Source: Metallyticus violacea
Lineage: Eukaryota > Arthropoda > Insecta > Mantodea > Metallyticidae
Length of the DNA: 64,000 bases
Direction: 5' to 3'
Assembly: GCA_030762175.1 (NCBI GenBank)
Contig: CM060835.1
Location: 81,215,001 to 81,279,000, forward strand
In this document: one piece after another, positions 1-10,960 of the stretch
Numbering within the stretch: the first letter of the stretch is position 1
Layout: each line of letters opens with the position of its first letter
The notes under the pieces: model-generated
Database searches by the model: none
Told to the model about the DNA's origin: nothing
What the model saw: the letters and a program-made list of their open reading frames with translations, nothing else
Made by a program: the position numbers and the translations under genes

Positions 1-9
1 GGGTCGAGA

Positions 10-910
10 AAGCCTTGAAGACGAAAAGCGTGCAGGTGGGCCCTTGGAAGTGCTCACTCCTGAAAACATCGCTCTTGTAGAAGGTAGAAGAAATTATGGA
101 AGACCAGCAGCTCAAAGTTACAGAAATAGCAGCAAGGTTCGGCCTTTCTAAAACAACGGTCCTTCGAATTATTCATGAACATTTAAACATGAATAAGGTA
201 AGTGCAAGATTGGTGTGTAGACTTCTTTCCTCAGTCCAAAAGCGGCAACGAGTCATCAGGCATTTTTGGAGCTTTGCCATGGCGAGAAACAGAGAGAGAG
301 AGAGAGAGAGAAGTTCTGCAAACCATTGTTACAGGAGATGAAACTATGGTTCTCTACTATGATCCCTTGTCGAAAAGAGAATCAATGGAGTGGCGTAAAC
401 CTGGCAAAGCACCGCCTCTAAAGGCCAAGGTCACTCAGTCAATCAGGAAGATCATGGCAACAATCTTTGGGACTGTGAAGGAACGCTCTTCATTGACTTC
501 AAGGAGAGGAACACCACAGTAAATGGGGAGTACTATGCTGGCCTACTGCACATACAACGTGCTTCCATCAAAGAAAAAAGGCGAGGAAAGCTGGGTGGTA
601 GTGTGCGCTTACTTCACGACAACGCACCTGTGCACACAGCTCCTGTTGTAAAGGAAGCTGTAAAGAAATGTAACTTAAAGGAGATGGACTATCCACCCTA
701 CAGTCCAGATTTAGCTCCCAGTGACCATTTCCTCTTCTCAAAACTTAAGAAGGACCTTCGAAGATGGAAATTTAAGTGTGACGAAGAAGTGATGGATGCT
801 GTTTATGCCCATTCACAAGATTTCTGACTATTTTGGGAGGGGGGATTGAAATGTTAATTCAAAGATGTGAGAAGTGTATTGCAATAAAGGATAACTATAT
901 TGAAAAGTGA
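10..910 (+). pseudogene. Broken mariner transposase (D,D34D), 5' end outside window
   Basis: Relic of a mariner-family transposase, the enzyme that cuts and pastes its own element at TA sites. The helix-turn-helix region reads as VTEIAARFGLSKTTVLRIIH and NKVSARLV at 114-212. The catalytic domain shows TGDET near 331-345, YYDPLSKRESMEWR, then LHDNAP (Asp codon 618-620) and YSPDLAPSD (Asp codon 723-725). That is exactly 34 residues between the second and third Asp, the mariner signature. The C-terminus (IEMLIQRCEKC...NYIEK) ends at the TGA at 908-910. The frame shifts at least four times (near 90, 215-310, 510 and 825), and an (AG)10 tract sits inside the coding region at 291-311. The usual Trp after TGDET is Met. 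It cannot make an active enzyme. The mariner assignment is secure; the subfamily is not determined. Confidence 0.93.
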
Positions 911-944
911 AATATAGATTTTGTGTTTATCATACCTAGAAAAT

Positions 945-978
945 GGTTAGGTCGGAACCTTATGGACCTACCCTCGTA
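945..978 (+). repeat. Mariner 3' terminal inverted repeat and TA target
   Basis: About 35 bp after the transposase stop, the sequence GGTCGGAACCTTATGGACC (952-970) runs into ACCCTCGTA. Mariner elements start with TACGAGGG followed by a GGTCCATAAGTTC-like block, and this is its reverse complement. It therefore marks the right end of the element, next to a TATA that includes the TA target. The left end lies upstream of the window. Confidence 0.75.
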
Positions 979-2820
979 TATGTGGAGTAGAGAAGGTTTA
1001 AGAGCATATCTTATGTAATTGCCAAAAGACAATGAGATGAAGGAAGTTACTGATTACCAAGAAAGGGATCAAAATTAGAATTGTGTTGGCATACAAGAAA
1101 CTTTTAAGGATTATCAGCAGTAGCGATTTGGATGAGAATTTATTCCGAATCAAGAATTAACAATAATGGTAAATTATCTTCAATCCAATCAAAAGAACAA
1201 TGAAAATGGAACGAGCTACTAAAGATCTGCGCGTTCTCTGCAGCTTCAAAGTCACAGATATCCCACTTGTGTTGTACATATTATACTCAGCACTAACAGA
1301 CCTTTTCAAAAATATCGATTATCTTCATTCTCTTTTGCAGACACGTCCTTCATTAAGAGCGAATTTCAATATTTGCTTACTCCTTTTTAATGTTTGTTGA
1401 TTAGAGCACAGCATTCTTTTATTGGCCTGCAGTTAATCCCATTAAGAAGTCATAAACCCTACCAAATATATTGCTAAATTTCGTTAATTAAGAATAAGAT
1501 AGCATTTCTCTACACACTATCAATATTACAATATTTATACACCCGGTATAGATAATGAGGCATTTCATTTATGACGTATATGAATTATAACAGCTACACT
1601 CATTGCTATTTCTATGGTTGAGGAAAAACTGAACATAACAGCAACTTCATCCAAGCAACTTTTGAGCCTATACGTTCCACATTTGCAGGTGGTTTCGATT
1701 GACTTCCTAATACAGTAAAAAACCGAGATGTGGAGATCTTTGCAACATTAACAAAGTCACAAACACAATTTTTAAAAGAAATTAGTCTTTTGTTGCTTTT
1801 CTGTGCATTTGTATAATGTCTTATTCACTTTTCATGTGTACTTATGTTTGTATAATGGAGAAGCACATCCTAACCTCCATGTTCTGTAGCACTTTGCCAA
1901 AGCAGTCGAAGGACAAGAATTTGAGTTTATTTTGCGTAACATATTGTTTTCTTAATTATTCAGTGTAGCCCTGAAACAAGGCGTTATTGAAATTCTTAAA
2001 ACAAGACTTTTATCAAAAGTAAAATCAATGGTTTGGATTTTATGCCAAATAGTCACAAAAATATTTTAATTGTAACGATTTCCTTTCGTATTTCACAAAT
2101 AAGTTTAGCGTCACATTTGTGAACAACACAAAGACTTTCGTTTCTGCCGTCCATTGCTTTCGGCACGGAATAACGAGGAAAAAAAAAAAAACCTTCGACT
2201 CTCTAGGATCGATAGACGCGTAACAGTTATATCGGTGATTGGAATACACATGGCGATTTTGATTAGAAGCTTCTAATTAATCTAATCTTTCCGTGCGATT
2301 ATTTAACACGTCTAGGGCTTTCTGGATTTTTGGGCAGGAATATAAATTATCTTCTTGCTAATCGGCTCGATATCTAAACTTTTAGCCTATCTAAGACTGA
2401 CTAAGGAAAGTTCTTGCGTAAAAACCTCAATCAGATGACTTAGTTGAAACAGGACTTGAAGTTTTATTGCTCTTTCTTTAGAGAAGCAAAGACAAAAGTA
2501 CATATTGCCCTAAAAAGTAGTTAAGTTATCCTTTACGAACTCTTAAAAGTCAACTTAAGTGCATTCTGTCTGACAGAACGGTTGGTGAATCGAATCCCGC
2601 CCCTATCCAATTGGGAATTTCTGTTGCATAAACCTAACCTGAGGGGCTAGAAGTGACCGGAGCATACGCCATCATCTAGTGCCATAGGCAATAGGCGATG
2701 CCTTGAAGACGCTCATCCAAAGTGCTACCAAGCATATCCAGGGAATTCACCTAACTTGACTTAAAATGCATTCTAAAACTGTCAATAGCAAAAAGTATAA
2801 TAAAATCGAATCTTCTAAAA
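979..2820. other. No gene recognised
   Basis: AT-rich DNA with only short chance ORFs. At 2589-2608 there is a tRNA box-B-like string followed by a moderately GC-rich 150 bp, but no box A or repeat partner was found in this window. Confidence 0.5.
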
Positions 2821-2829
2821 GCAAATACA

Positions 2830-3360
2830 AACAAGTAGATGGACCAGAAGAGAAATGGAAAGGGCTCGATTAGATAGAATAGAAAAATGGAGTATGAAGA
2901 GAAAGAAGAAACTGTAAAAGATCATGAAGTATAGTGCAAAAGGAGCAAAAAAGAAAAGTCAGAGAGCTGAGAGAAGAGAAAAGAAGGAAGAGATAAACAA
3001 AAATATGAGAAGAGGAGAAATAAGAAGTGTAACAAAATTAAGATAATGATGAGTATAAAGAAACATATTGAGAAAAAAAGTATGAAAAAAAAAAGAAAAA
3101 ATAATAATGTGTAAGGGAATTGGAAAGAGAAGAAGAGAAACGAGAATAAAAAATATATGGCAGACAGAAGAGGAACAACATACAAAGAAATGGAAGAGGA
3201 AAATGAGAATAGAGGAGGAAGAAGAACAAAGAGAATTGAAAAGAAGATGAGAAGAAGAAAAGAAAGAAGAATAAAAGGAGAGAAGTAGCAAAACAAGAAA
3301 ACATCTGAAGGGCCGTGTAGTGCAAGATACTGAGGAGGAAGAAGACGAAGAGTAATAGAA
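2830..3360. repeat. Long purine-rich (A/G) low-complexity stretch
   Basis: For about 530 bp the plus strand is almost entirely A and G, with very few pyrimidines, built of irregular GAAGAAGA and AAGAGAAA motifs rather than one clean unit. Overlapping Phe/Ser/Leu-rich minus-strand ORFs here follow from this composition and are not proteins. Confidence 0.85.
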
Positions 3361-4110
3361 AGAGTGCTTTATTTACAGCTAAAATATTCTATCACTTCAC
3401 AACAACAAACATTCGCAGCAGCCTTTTCTACGATTTTCTCGTGTACGCAACTTTTCACTATTCCCCTTAACTCGGTGAAGTCATTTCACCATCCGCCTTC
3501 GAATCCGCCTGGTGTCTCTTTCTGATGATGTTCTCTCCTATGCCGTTCTATACCATCATCAGCTCCGACTCGCTCGTTGTTTATATTCTTCTGTTTCGAA
3601 ATAATTATCATGGCAAATGTTCTTTAAGCGCAAATAATTTAACGGAAAAGAATCAGCATTTGTAATATCATAGAAAATAGTATTACGAAAAGCATTTTAC
3701 TGGTGCCGAAAAGAAAGAATAAGGAAAGAAATCGGTTTTAAAACTGATAGCACACGAAAAAGTGATACGACCAATAGAACTGTAATAAAAGCTTCATCAT
3801 GAGTTGCAATATCGTGATAGCAAACAAACATGGCCTTGTGGAATAAACAGCTGAAGATCTGCTGCGATATGCATCGTGAGACAATAATAACTCTCAAAAC
3901 AAAAGCAGAACTTAAAATGCTGAAAATAGGCAGCAATATAATTAAAATAGGAATTTATTAAAAGCGAAAACAGAGAGTAACATCATTAATTATTAACAAA
4001 AATGCATTTAAGATGCATAATAATTTCTTTATCACATAATTAAAATACTTGAGCTTAATTTTCTTGGTTATAAGCAACAAGAAGGTGCTTTTTTCAAGAT
4101 ATCAACTGTC
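3361..4110. other. No gene recognised
   Basis: Ordinary AT-rich sequence between the purine tract and the first SINE. I see no coding similarity, repeat or RNA gene. Confidence 0.5.
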
Positions 4111-4355
4111 GGTCCTGGTGGTGTAGTGGTAACCATACTTGCCTCCTAAACCCAAGATCGCGGGTTCAAACCCGGCCAGGATCGATGGATTTTTTCGGGC
4201 GTAAAAATCCTAAGTATGGCTTCCTTCGGAAGGGAAGTAAAGCCGTGGGTCCCATGTCGTACATTTACGGCATGTAAAAGAACCTCAAGCCTGAAAGAAG
4301 AGGCCTCTGAGCAAAATTTATCGGCCATTTCACGCCCTGAATTGAATGGGACGCT
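4111..4355 (+). mobile_element. tRNA-derived SINE family 1, copy 1 (3'-truncated)
   Basis: SINEs are short retroposons transcribed by RNA polymerase III and moved by LINE enzymes. The head is tRNA-like. GGTCCTG at 4111-4117 can pair with CAGGATC at 4177-4183 like an acceptor stem, TGTAGTGGTAACC resembles box A, and GGGTTCAAACCC at 4162-4173 is box B. The body (TTTTTTCGGGCGTAAAAATCC, CTTCCTTCGGAAGGGAAG, CTGAAAGAAGAGGCCTCTGAG, GAATGGGACGC) recurs in nine other places in this window. This copy has lost the usual 3' tail; the break falls where the inverted EF-hand pseudogene begins. Confidence 0.9.
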
Positions 4356-4607
4356 TTTCACCATATTTCTCTTTCCTGGTGGTCCACATTGCGTACACAA
4401 ATTCGCCGAATTCTATAGATCCACTGTTGTTCAAATCCATCACCAGAAATACGCGTTCTACTTCGTCCCTTTCGATATTATTTAGATGCAGCCATTGCAA
4501 CGCTTCTTCAAGCTCTTGAAATGAGATCCTGCCGTTACCATCTTTACTACCATTTTGAAAACTGCTTTCATTCTTTTCACGTCTTTATCACTAACTTTTG
4601 TAGGCAT
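4352..4607 (-). pseudogene. EF-hand (calmodulin-like) pseudogene, 5' half only, inverted copy
   Basis: The reverse complement is nearly the same as 25220-25460. It starts at an ATG (4605-4607 on the minus strand, MPTKLSDKDVNRMKAVF) and covers the first two EF-hand loops (KDGNGRISFQE and DLNNSGSIEFGE). It carries the same missing base after GCAGT(T/C)TTCAAAA as the larger copy, so the reading frame breaks at the same place. The second half, with EF-hands 3 and 4, is absent, cut off at the junction with the SINE. Known family role: Ca2+ sensor binding. This fragment has no function I can support. Confidence 0.82.
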
Positions 4608-4990
4608 CTTGAACAGTAAAATAAGACGTTTATCCGGGCAGTGGCCATTACGTTTAAAATATATTTCTGTTACAATAAGTTAATCTGATTTTCTTTAAGT
4701 AGCGCGGATGTCTTTATGCTTGGAAAAAAAAAATATGTGTTGGTTACGACGCTCGGTACAGTACAGAAATATTTGTGTGAGAGATATCGCCATTTGTTCT
4801 AGCGGCCGCAGGGAAACAAGTATTATTTTCCTTCTTCCTTGTCTTCCCTTAAAGTTTCTCGTGCAAATGCAGCACGAATCATAAACAGTTATATTGGGGG
4901 GAGAGCAACAACTAAAATCTGGTAATGATTAATAACATGTGATAGCACATAATGCAACAGTTGCACACGAGAGAACACGGTTGATATTTT
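4352..4990 (-). repeat. Inverted duplicate of 24865-25440
   Basis: The similarity is not limited to the EF-hand reading frame. It runs about 380 bp upstream of the ATG: AACTTATTGTA, ATCTCTCACACAA, GGAAAATAATAC and CCCCCCAATATAACT all occur in order in both places. The unit was therefore copied as DNA including the flank, not as a mature message starting at the ATG. The edge near 4950-4990 is approximate. Confidence 0.8.
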
Positions 4991-5034
4991 TCTTGCTCAT
5001 TGTTTTGTTACTTTTGGCATGTAAGTGTCTTCGG

Positions 5035-6260
5035 AGGTTCCTTTTAAATCTCATAAAAATATTTTATATCTCTAAATCTTACTAAAGGCTAGAGGAACTC
5101 ACAAGATGGGCATATAGACGAAAAGGGAGCTAACTTTAAATACAGTGTCTTTCACATGTCGGTGCGCCACGGCAGAGTGGTGGTCCGACTTGCAACTCCG
5201 CGCACCGTGCGACCTTGGCTTACTTTCCTCGTTTCTCAGTCTTACCGAAGCTTGTGACAAGTTCGGATGTTTGATTGTTTATGAGTTACAAGAGTTTTAG
5301 AATAGGTCATAACAATGCCATGGGTTAAATACACTTTACATCACCGGAATTGTATGTATGATTCGTATGTGATGCCATCGTCTTGCAGGGGAGTTAGACG
5401 GCAATTTTTACCAGAAGTTCCGAGTGTGAATCCTTCAAGAAGAAAAGCCGTGCGAAAATTGTAACTAAATTTAGGAAAATGGGTTCGATTCTCAATAAGA
5501 AGCGAACTGTAGAGCGTTGTGTGCTTACTGAGGAGAAATTAGACGAATTGGAGAATGATTAGAACATTCTCCTAAAAGCTCTGCGTTGGCTTATACAGGA
5601 AACAGTTCAGTGAACTCAGCGTGGAGAGCTATCAACCACTTCAAACTTAAAACGTACAAGAACACTGTTGCACATGATTTACTATCACGTGATAACGATA
5701 GTCGGGTATATTTGTGTAACTGGATTTTGAGCAGTGTTAATAATGGAGGTAACTGATGCAAATATAATAATGTTCTGTAATGAAGTATGTAGGGTTCCAT
5801 TTACATGACATTTTTGGAAGCAGACTACCCAATATTGGAGCTCAGAGAAACCTGATTTAATGCTGTAACTCCATTACATGACCAAAACATCGGGATATAG
5901 TACGTGGTTATTGCGTACCGGATAATAGGGGTTAGTATAACTTTTACAGATACCCAAAATTCCAAAAGTTAACAGGAATTACTTATTTACTGTATTCCTT
6001 GAACAAATGACAGATACTGAATGTCGGGCTATATATTTTCAGCAAGACTATGCTACTGCGCATACACCTGCAAAGTCTATACATTTCATTGAGAAAGTTT
6101 TTGAAGAAAAGAAAATTAGTCGGGGTTAGCACGGTCCCCGGGTCACAAAACACTTGATTTTTATTTATGGGGAAAATTGAAAAATAAAATAAATAGGTAC
6201 AATCGCACACATTAGAAGAACTGAAAGAAACGTCAAAAGAGAAATTGGCTGTATTTTGGA
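5035..6260 (+). pseudogene. DDE transposase relic (DUF4817-type Tc1/mariner-like), copy 1
   Basis: Shares order and sequence with 25780-27665 from CCTTTTAAATCTCAT onward. In fragments it reads like the insect transposase family with an N-terminal helix-turn-helix (DUF4817) and a DDE endonuclease domain: KKRTVERCVLTEEKLDELE-like residues near 5500-5550, a NSAWRAINHFKLKTYKNTVA segment near 5612-5670, FQQDYATAHT near 6038-6066 holding the second catalytic Asp, and ARSP...DFYLWGKLKNKI near 6128-6195 holding the third acidic region. Frame shifts and stops separate these pieces, so it is dead. Upstream at 5160-5230 is a conserved GC-richer block also present in copy 2. Terminal repeats were not identified. 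Confidence 0.8.
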
Positions 6261-7590
6261 AACTGAACTGTTGCGTTATATATAAAGTGGCAACGTATAT
6301 CTTTAACAATAATACATTTATACGTACTTCAGTTCCTGTATTGGTAATTTTTACATATTAATTCTAGTTATAAAAACAACAACCAACACCGAAAGTTCTG
6401 TTGCTCTTTACGAACCTCAGGAAATCTGCTCTCTATCTGCCTATCTCCCGGCGAATGTTTCTGAAACAAAAAATAAACCGCTTCAAGCGGGAGAATTGTT
6501 TCCTTAACTTTTAAGTCTGCCTATGCCACACCAAGAACGGACATCGTACAGATACATGTAAAAAAGCGTATACTTATAATTGGGAACATAATTTCTGGGG
6601 TTTGTTTTTGAAACTATCGAAAATTATCTGATCAGTTATAGATCCTATCCTCCTTTCCTTAGTGTATAACCTATCACAGATAAGAACATGTTTAATACAT
6701 GTTATTTTTTCGAACTCTATAGCTGTGTACAATGCTACACTATTTGTAGCAACATCTTTGCAAAATGAAATATATGCTGTGGTAAATAACGGAATATATA
6801 AAGCATATGCACCTAGTTATATTGTTACTCATAAGCTAATGCGCAAGCAGAAGTACTTGCAAAATTTCGCAACTGCTTGATGCCTGGTACAGTGAGGTTA
6901 TTTGAGTTACGGTCATAAAAGCCATATAATGCATGTGTAAGTAACAACTTGTAGTTAATTTAAAGGAAGTGTTGTCAGAGAGTACTCGGTGCTTTTATTG
7001 TGTGTAAAAATATGCCACTATATAAATATAGTCTTAAAACGGTTTTTATGTACAACACATGTGTGAAAAAATAATCTTGTAGAAAAGTATATGGGGATTT
7101 GCAAGAAAATATCCCGGTAATCGCGTTACAGGTATCAAAATTGTTAGCTGACTTACGAGAGAATGATCTCTGAATGAAAAGAAACGCGTTCCGAACCGCC
7201 GTTTTCATACGGTAGAAAAGTTAAATGAAATACAGGATTTTCCTAAGCGGATGTATTGCGTTGAGGCACATAATTTCCAACATCTGCTATAACTAGAACT
7301 CTACTTTTGGACACTGAGAAGCTCTAAGCAAGACCGACTATATTTACCAGACTCCAATGTAGGTATCGATAGTAGACAAAACGGTGGAATATGTGGTCCG
7401 AGCTGTTAATTACATGGATTTGTTACTTTGGTTCGTTCCATTTACCTGGCTAATTACAATGGTTTATATTTGGGAGTAAATAAACAGTAGCGTATTACTT
7501 CATTTGTTTTGTTTGTTAAGTTAATATTGATTTAATGAAAACACACCAGGAACTTGTTTAATAGAAAGTATTAGTACAACATGGATTGCT
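6261..7590. other. No gene recognised
   Basis: AT-rich sequence. Short ORFs at 6662-6880 and 6975-7208 show no family similarity that I recognise. Confidence 0.5.
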
Positions 7591-7594
7591 CTTT

Positions 7595-8110
7595 ATTTTT
7601 AACTATGGCAGTGCAACGCATAATACTATATTTACATTTCCTAAATGTCAGAAAGTAAAGAGGAATGGATAAAGAGTAAACACCGAGCAAAGTTTGAAGT
7701 TAATGACAAAAATGTAGTGTGTAATAAATATTTCGCACAAAATGTGTGGTTAGGGAGGACATTTTCCCTGTGCAATTTTACCTAATCTACCATCATATGG
7801 GACAGTGAGGGTTAACAATGAAACGAAAGATCTAAAGGAATGTATGAAGCTGGTTTTAGAGCAAGAAGATAAAGAGAGTTTTAATGAATGGGGTGAGCAG
7901 GATGTTATGATTCCACTCCTTTGAAAGTGATTTTAAGACGACAGGTATACCCGTTTATAATTATTGACAAGGAAGACTATGTCCTTTCGTTAAAATAGAT
8001 TATGATAAATATGGTGTTGTCCCATCTATGTCAATTAGTTTTAAGCTGTCCAGTAATTTGGAAGTCAATGTATTTTATAAAGATTTGTGCTTTCTGTGGA
8101 TACGTTTAAA
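7595..8110 (+). pseudogene. THAP-domain (P-element-like) fragment
   Basis: A decayed coding remnant. EEWIKSKHRAKFEVNDKNVVC at 7662-7725 followed by NKYF matches the middle of a THAP zinc finger (a C2CH DNA-binding domain in which a Cys-x2-His-Phe normally follows); the expected His is Tyr here. TIFTFPKCQK just before it fits the preceding TFHRFPK-type segment. After a frameshift near 7760, LPNLPSYGTVRVNNETKDL and ECMKLVLEQEDKESFNEWG follow (7775-7910), and after further breaks VPSMSISFKLSSNLEVNVFY near 8010-8080. THAP fingers occur in P-element transposases and in proteins derived from them. The downstream part is consistent with such an element, but I cannot name the family. Confidence 0.55.
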
Positions 8111-9850
8111 ATTCTTAATATTTTATATTTCATATGAGAAATATTGTTTGTAACCGACTCCATATTCTTATAAACCATCGAAATATTTTCTAACCATAAA
8201 TCTTATAACCATCTTATAAAGGTAATACCGCGTAAAAGTTTCATGTTTGCTATTGGCAGTAGTAGGTCGATTCCGGGCGCCATTTTTTCCGTATTGGTTT
8301 CTGGTAAATGTAGTCGTCTTGCAACATTGCAATGTGTTGCTTGGTAGCAACCTACCCTACTTTACACAGTTCCCCTGCAGGTGGTAGATGGGAGGTGCCT
8401 TCACTGTAGCTTGAACTATTTTGCCTCGCCATGCTGTCTGCTCAAAACAAGATTCTATGATTAACGAACACTAAACATGTATCCAAAGTGCCAGCACTCA
8501 ACCTATAAAGCATAGGTTAGTGATTATTTTTAAAATACAGTATCATTTTATCCTTTCAGTTAATATAAAATTACTAACTTTACGTGCGGCGACTTTGTCT
8601 CTCTTTTTCCCGTTGCGGCGGTTAAGCTTCCTTAGAAAGTAAATTAGCTCAGCCAGCCCTTAGCTCAAATAACCTCACTGTAATGAAGTAATGGAGTTTT
8701 TAATAAAATATGTGCTCACTCATAATATCGGTGCTTCTAACGCTCTCTCGCTTCCTAAGGCTATCAAAGCACTCGTCATTGTAAAGAAGCTCACAATTCC
8801 ACCGAATTCATTTCCCACCACCAGAAATAAATACTTCTGAGAACTATGACAAAATGTAATCAGCTTTCAAACAAATTTCCATTACGAATTACTCTCCTCA
8901 TAACGCCTCTTACCATAACATCACCAACACGTTCGAAAACCGAAATGAAGAACAATATCACATCCTTAAAAAAAATACTTCTCATAGCATAAAACTCCAC
9001 ACTCTTCCAAAGCCTCGACTGACAACAAGGGCTAAGTGAAAGTCAATAAGAGAGCAAAAGAATCCTGCAGTACAAACTCATTACATCACACCACCCGCTT
9101 GTAACTCACTATCATAACATACTATGCTGGAGGCAATTCTTCTAAGCAGGTAAGTGTTAATTTCTTAACACTAGCATACAGAAAAATAACCTTAGCAATT
9201 GTTTAATCCGTTACTTATTGGTCATGACTGTTTTCAGAACGTTTTCTTAATCGCACACTTTAAGTGTTCCATAATAGCATCCTGCACAGTCTGAATTAAT
9301 ACGTTATACAGATCGTGTGTAGATAAACCTAGCAGACAATGGGAAAAAAACAATCAATAACACAGGTTAAATATGTAGTGATTATGTTACAAAAGTCTCA
9401 GCAAGAATAATTTACGATATGATAAACCAAACACACCCGATTTGAATGTCCGATTCCGCTTTGTGCTGCACGCACTGCCCAGATACAAACTACCCCTAAT
9501 CTAATAAAAGAAATAAATCTAAAATAATAGTCTCTTCCTACTCTGACCGAAATTTCTGTTCTATTGCTGCTGTAGAGATGAGCATATTTAAGGATTTTAA
9601 TTGAAAATGTTTGTAAATAAACAGTTTGCTAAAGTCTTTACGAGAACATATAAAATCCATTATTTCATGCTATAGTTATTTTTAGTTAGATTAGCTATAG
9701 TTAGTTATTATTTGTGACAAAGGCACTTTTGAAAACTAATTAGAAAAATTTTGGGGTTTAAAAACTAATTTTTATTAAATTATTAATTAAGCATATAAAA
9801 AAGTAAGCGTAATTTGGACTGATGTCACAGATTCGATCAACGAGATCCAA
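8111..9850. other. No gene recognised
   Basis: No coding similarity seen. The stretch 8740-9120 is A/C-rich on the plus strand. The 60-codon minus ORF at 8168-8350 looks like chance. Confidence 0.5.
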
Positions 9851-9960
9851 AAGAGCCAAAAAAAATAAATAAATAAATAAAAATTAAAAAATAAAAACAT
9901 AAGAATAAAAAATAAATAAAAAAATATAAAATAAAAATAAAAAAATCTTAGGCAACAGAA
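9851..9960. repeat. A-rich (AAAT)n-like low-complexity tract
   Basis: Irregular AAAT/AAAAT units on the plus strand for about 100 bp. Confidence 0.85.
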
Positions 9961-10121
9961 GCCAAAATAGGAAGGAAATAAAATAACTTAAATAAAAATA
10001 CTTTTTCTTTTGTAATTTATTGCAATAAATTAAATAAAAACGCAATACATGTCAGTTTTCTACACAATTTCCCTAGTTACAAAAATATTTTCCTCGGCGG
10101 ATTGGAAGCTTAATCCAATTA

Positions 10122-10124
<3 letters not shown>

Positions 10125-10159
<35 letters not shown>
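10125..10159. repeat. Homopolymer A(35)
   Basis: An uninterrupted run of about 35 A on the plus strand, at the C-terminal side of the minus-strand mariner relic. It creates the poly-Phe in the minus ORF at 10060-10263. Confidence 0.95.
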
Positions 10160-10161
<2 letters not shown>

Positions 10162-10960
10162 TGAAGTTGTGTTGCGCCCTAGTGCTTCCACACCTTTGCT
10201 GTCGAAACGCCTGAAGCTTCTTTTAGCGGTCCAAGCAGGGGATGGTTCTGGAGGATGTTCCAATGCCGATTAGTGGTTATCCTTGAGTTTTTGATTTGTC
10301 AAAGCTGTATGCGGGTGGACGTTGTCTTAGGAATGAACTTACCTCAGCCAAAAGCTGGCATAATAAGTTGCATTGATTGATCGACGTTAATAAAGAAAAT
10401 TGATGGAAAATACTGCCTTGGGTGTCCCAGGAAACCGCAAAGAGAATGTTTCCTGCTGACAGAAGCGGATTTCTCCTGTTTATCTCCACTCCATGCTCAC
10501 TTGCTTCGACTCAGAAGCATAGCGGTGTGCTCATGTTTCATCGCAGATTATGACGGTTACAGAAAGTTATCCCTTTGATCCACGCATTCAGCTAAATATA
10601 GTCTGATACAGTCCCGCACATGCAGCCTTTTGATTCTCAGTAAGAATTTGAAACCTTGCCGAGACCTTTCCGTAATCCAAGACATCTGAAATGTTGGAAT
10701 GAATATTTCCGTAACGTATTCCAACCTCAGAAGGATTTCAGAAATCATCAAACTCCGGTCACACTCGATAACGTGCCTAACGAATGTTAGGTTTCCGTTG
10801 CGGTCGTCTGAGGTCGACGTTGGTGATTTTCATTTTCCACAGTTTCTCATTCTTCTGTGCAACGTTTTTGCCACAGCAGTCATATCTCCAAATTCTGCAC
10901 TTAATCTTTGTAAAATGTTAGCCGGTTTTGCTCTTCACGCGCCTAAAGCTTAATGTGTTG
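10160..10960 (-). pseudogene. Second mariner-like transposase relic
   Basis: Reading the minus strand from about 10960 down: an IECDRSLMISEILLRL helix-turn-helix-like segment, SARFQILTENQKAA (the SARWVPRLLTPEQK position of mariners), ICDET with the first catalytic Asp near 10555-10540, ESKQVSMEWR near 10510-10490, then a strand reading LFAVSWDTQGSIFHQF and a region fitting NLLCQLLAEVSSFLRQRPP. The order matches mariner transposases, but stops and shifts break it throughout and the LHDNA and SPDLAPSD motifs are not clear. It differs in sequence from the mariner at 1-978, so it is a separate family. Confidence 0.7.

Noticed and set aside
2585..2750. A further tRNA-derived SINE (box-B-like GAATCGAATCC)
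   Set aside because: No box A, no stem pairing and no second copy in the window.
2922..3325. Three overlapping minus ORFs rich in Phe, Leu and Ser
   Set aside because: They arise from the purine-rich plus strand; no domain or membrane-protein pattern beyond composition.
4111..4183. A tRNA gene
   Set aside because: T-stem mismatch, an unclear anticodon arm and the attached repeated body show that it is a SINE head.
4146..4485. ORFs on both strands over the SINE and EF-hand junction
   Set aside because: Open frames within the SINE body that recur in other copies (26604-26789, 29776-30117, 47747-47968); they are not genes.
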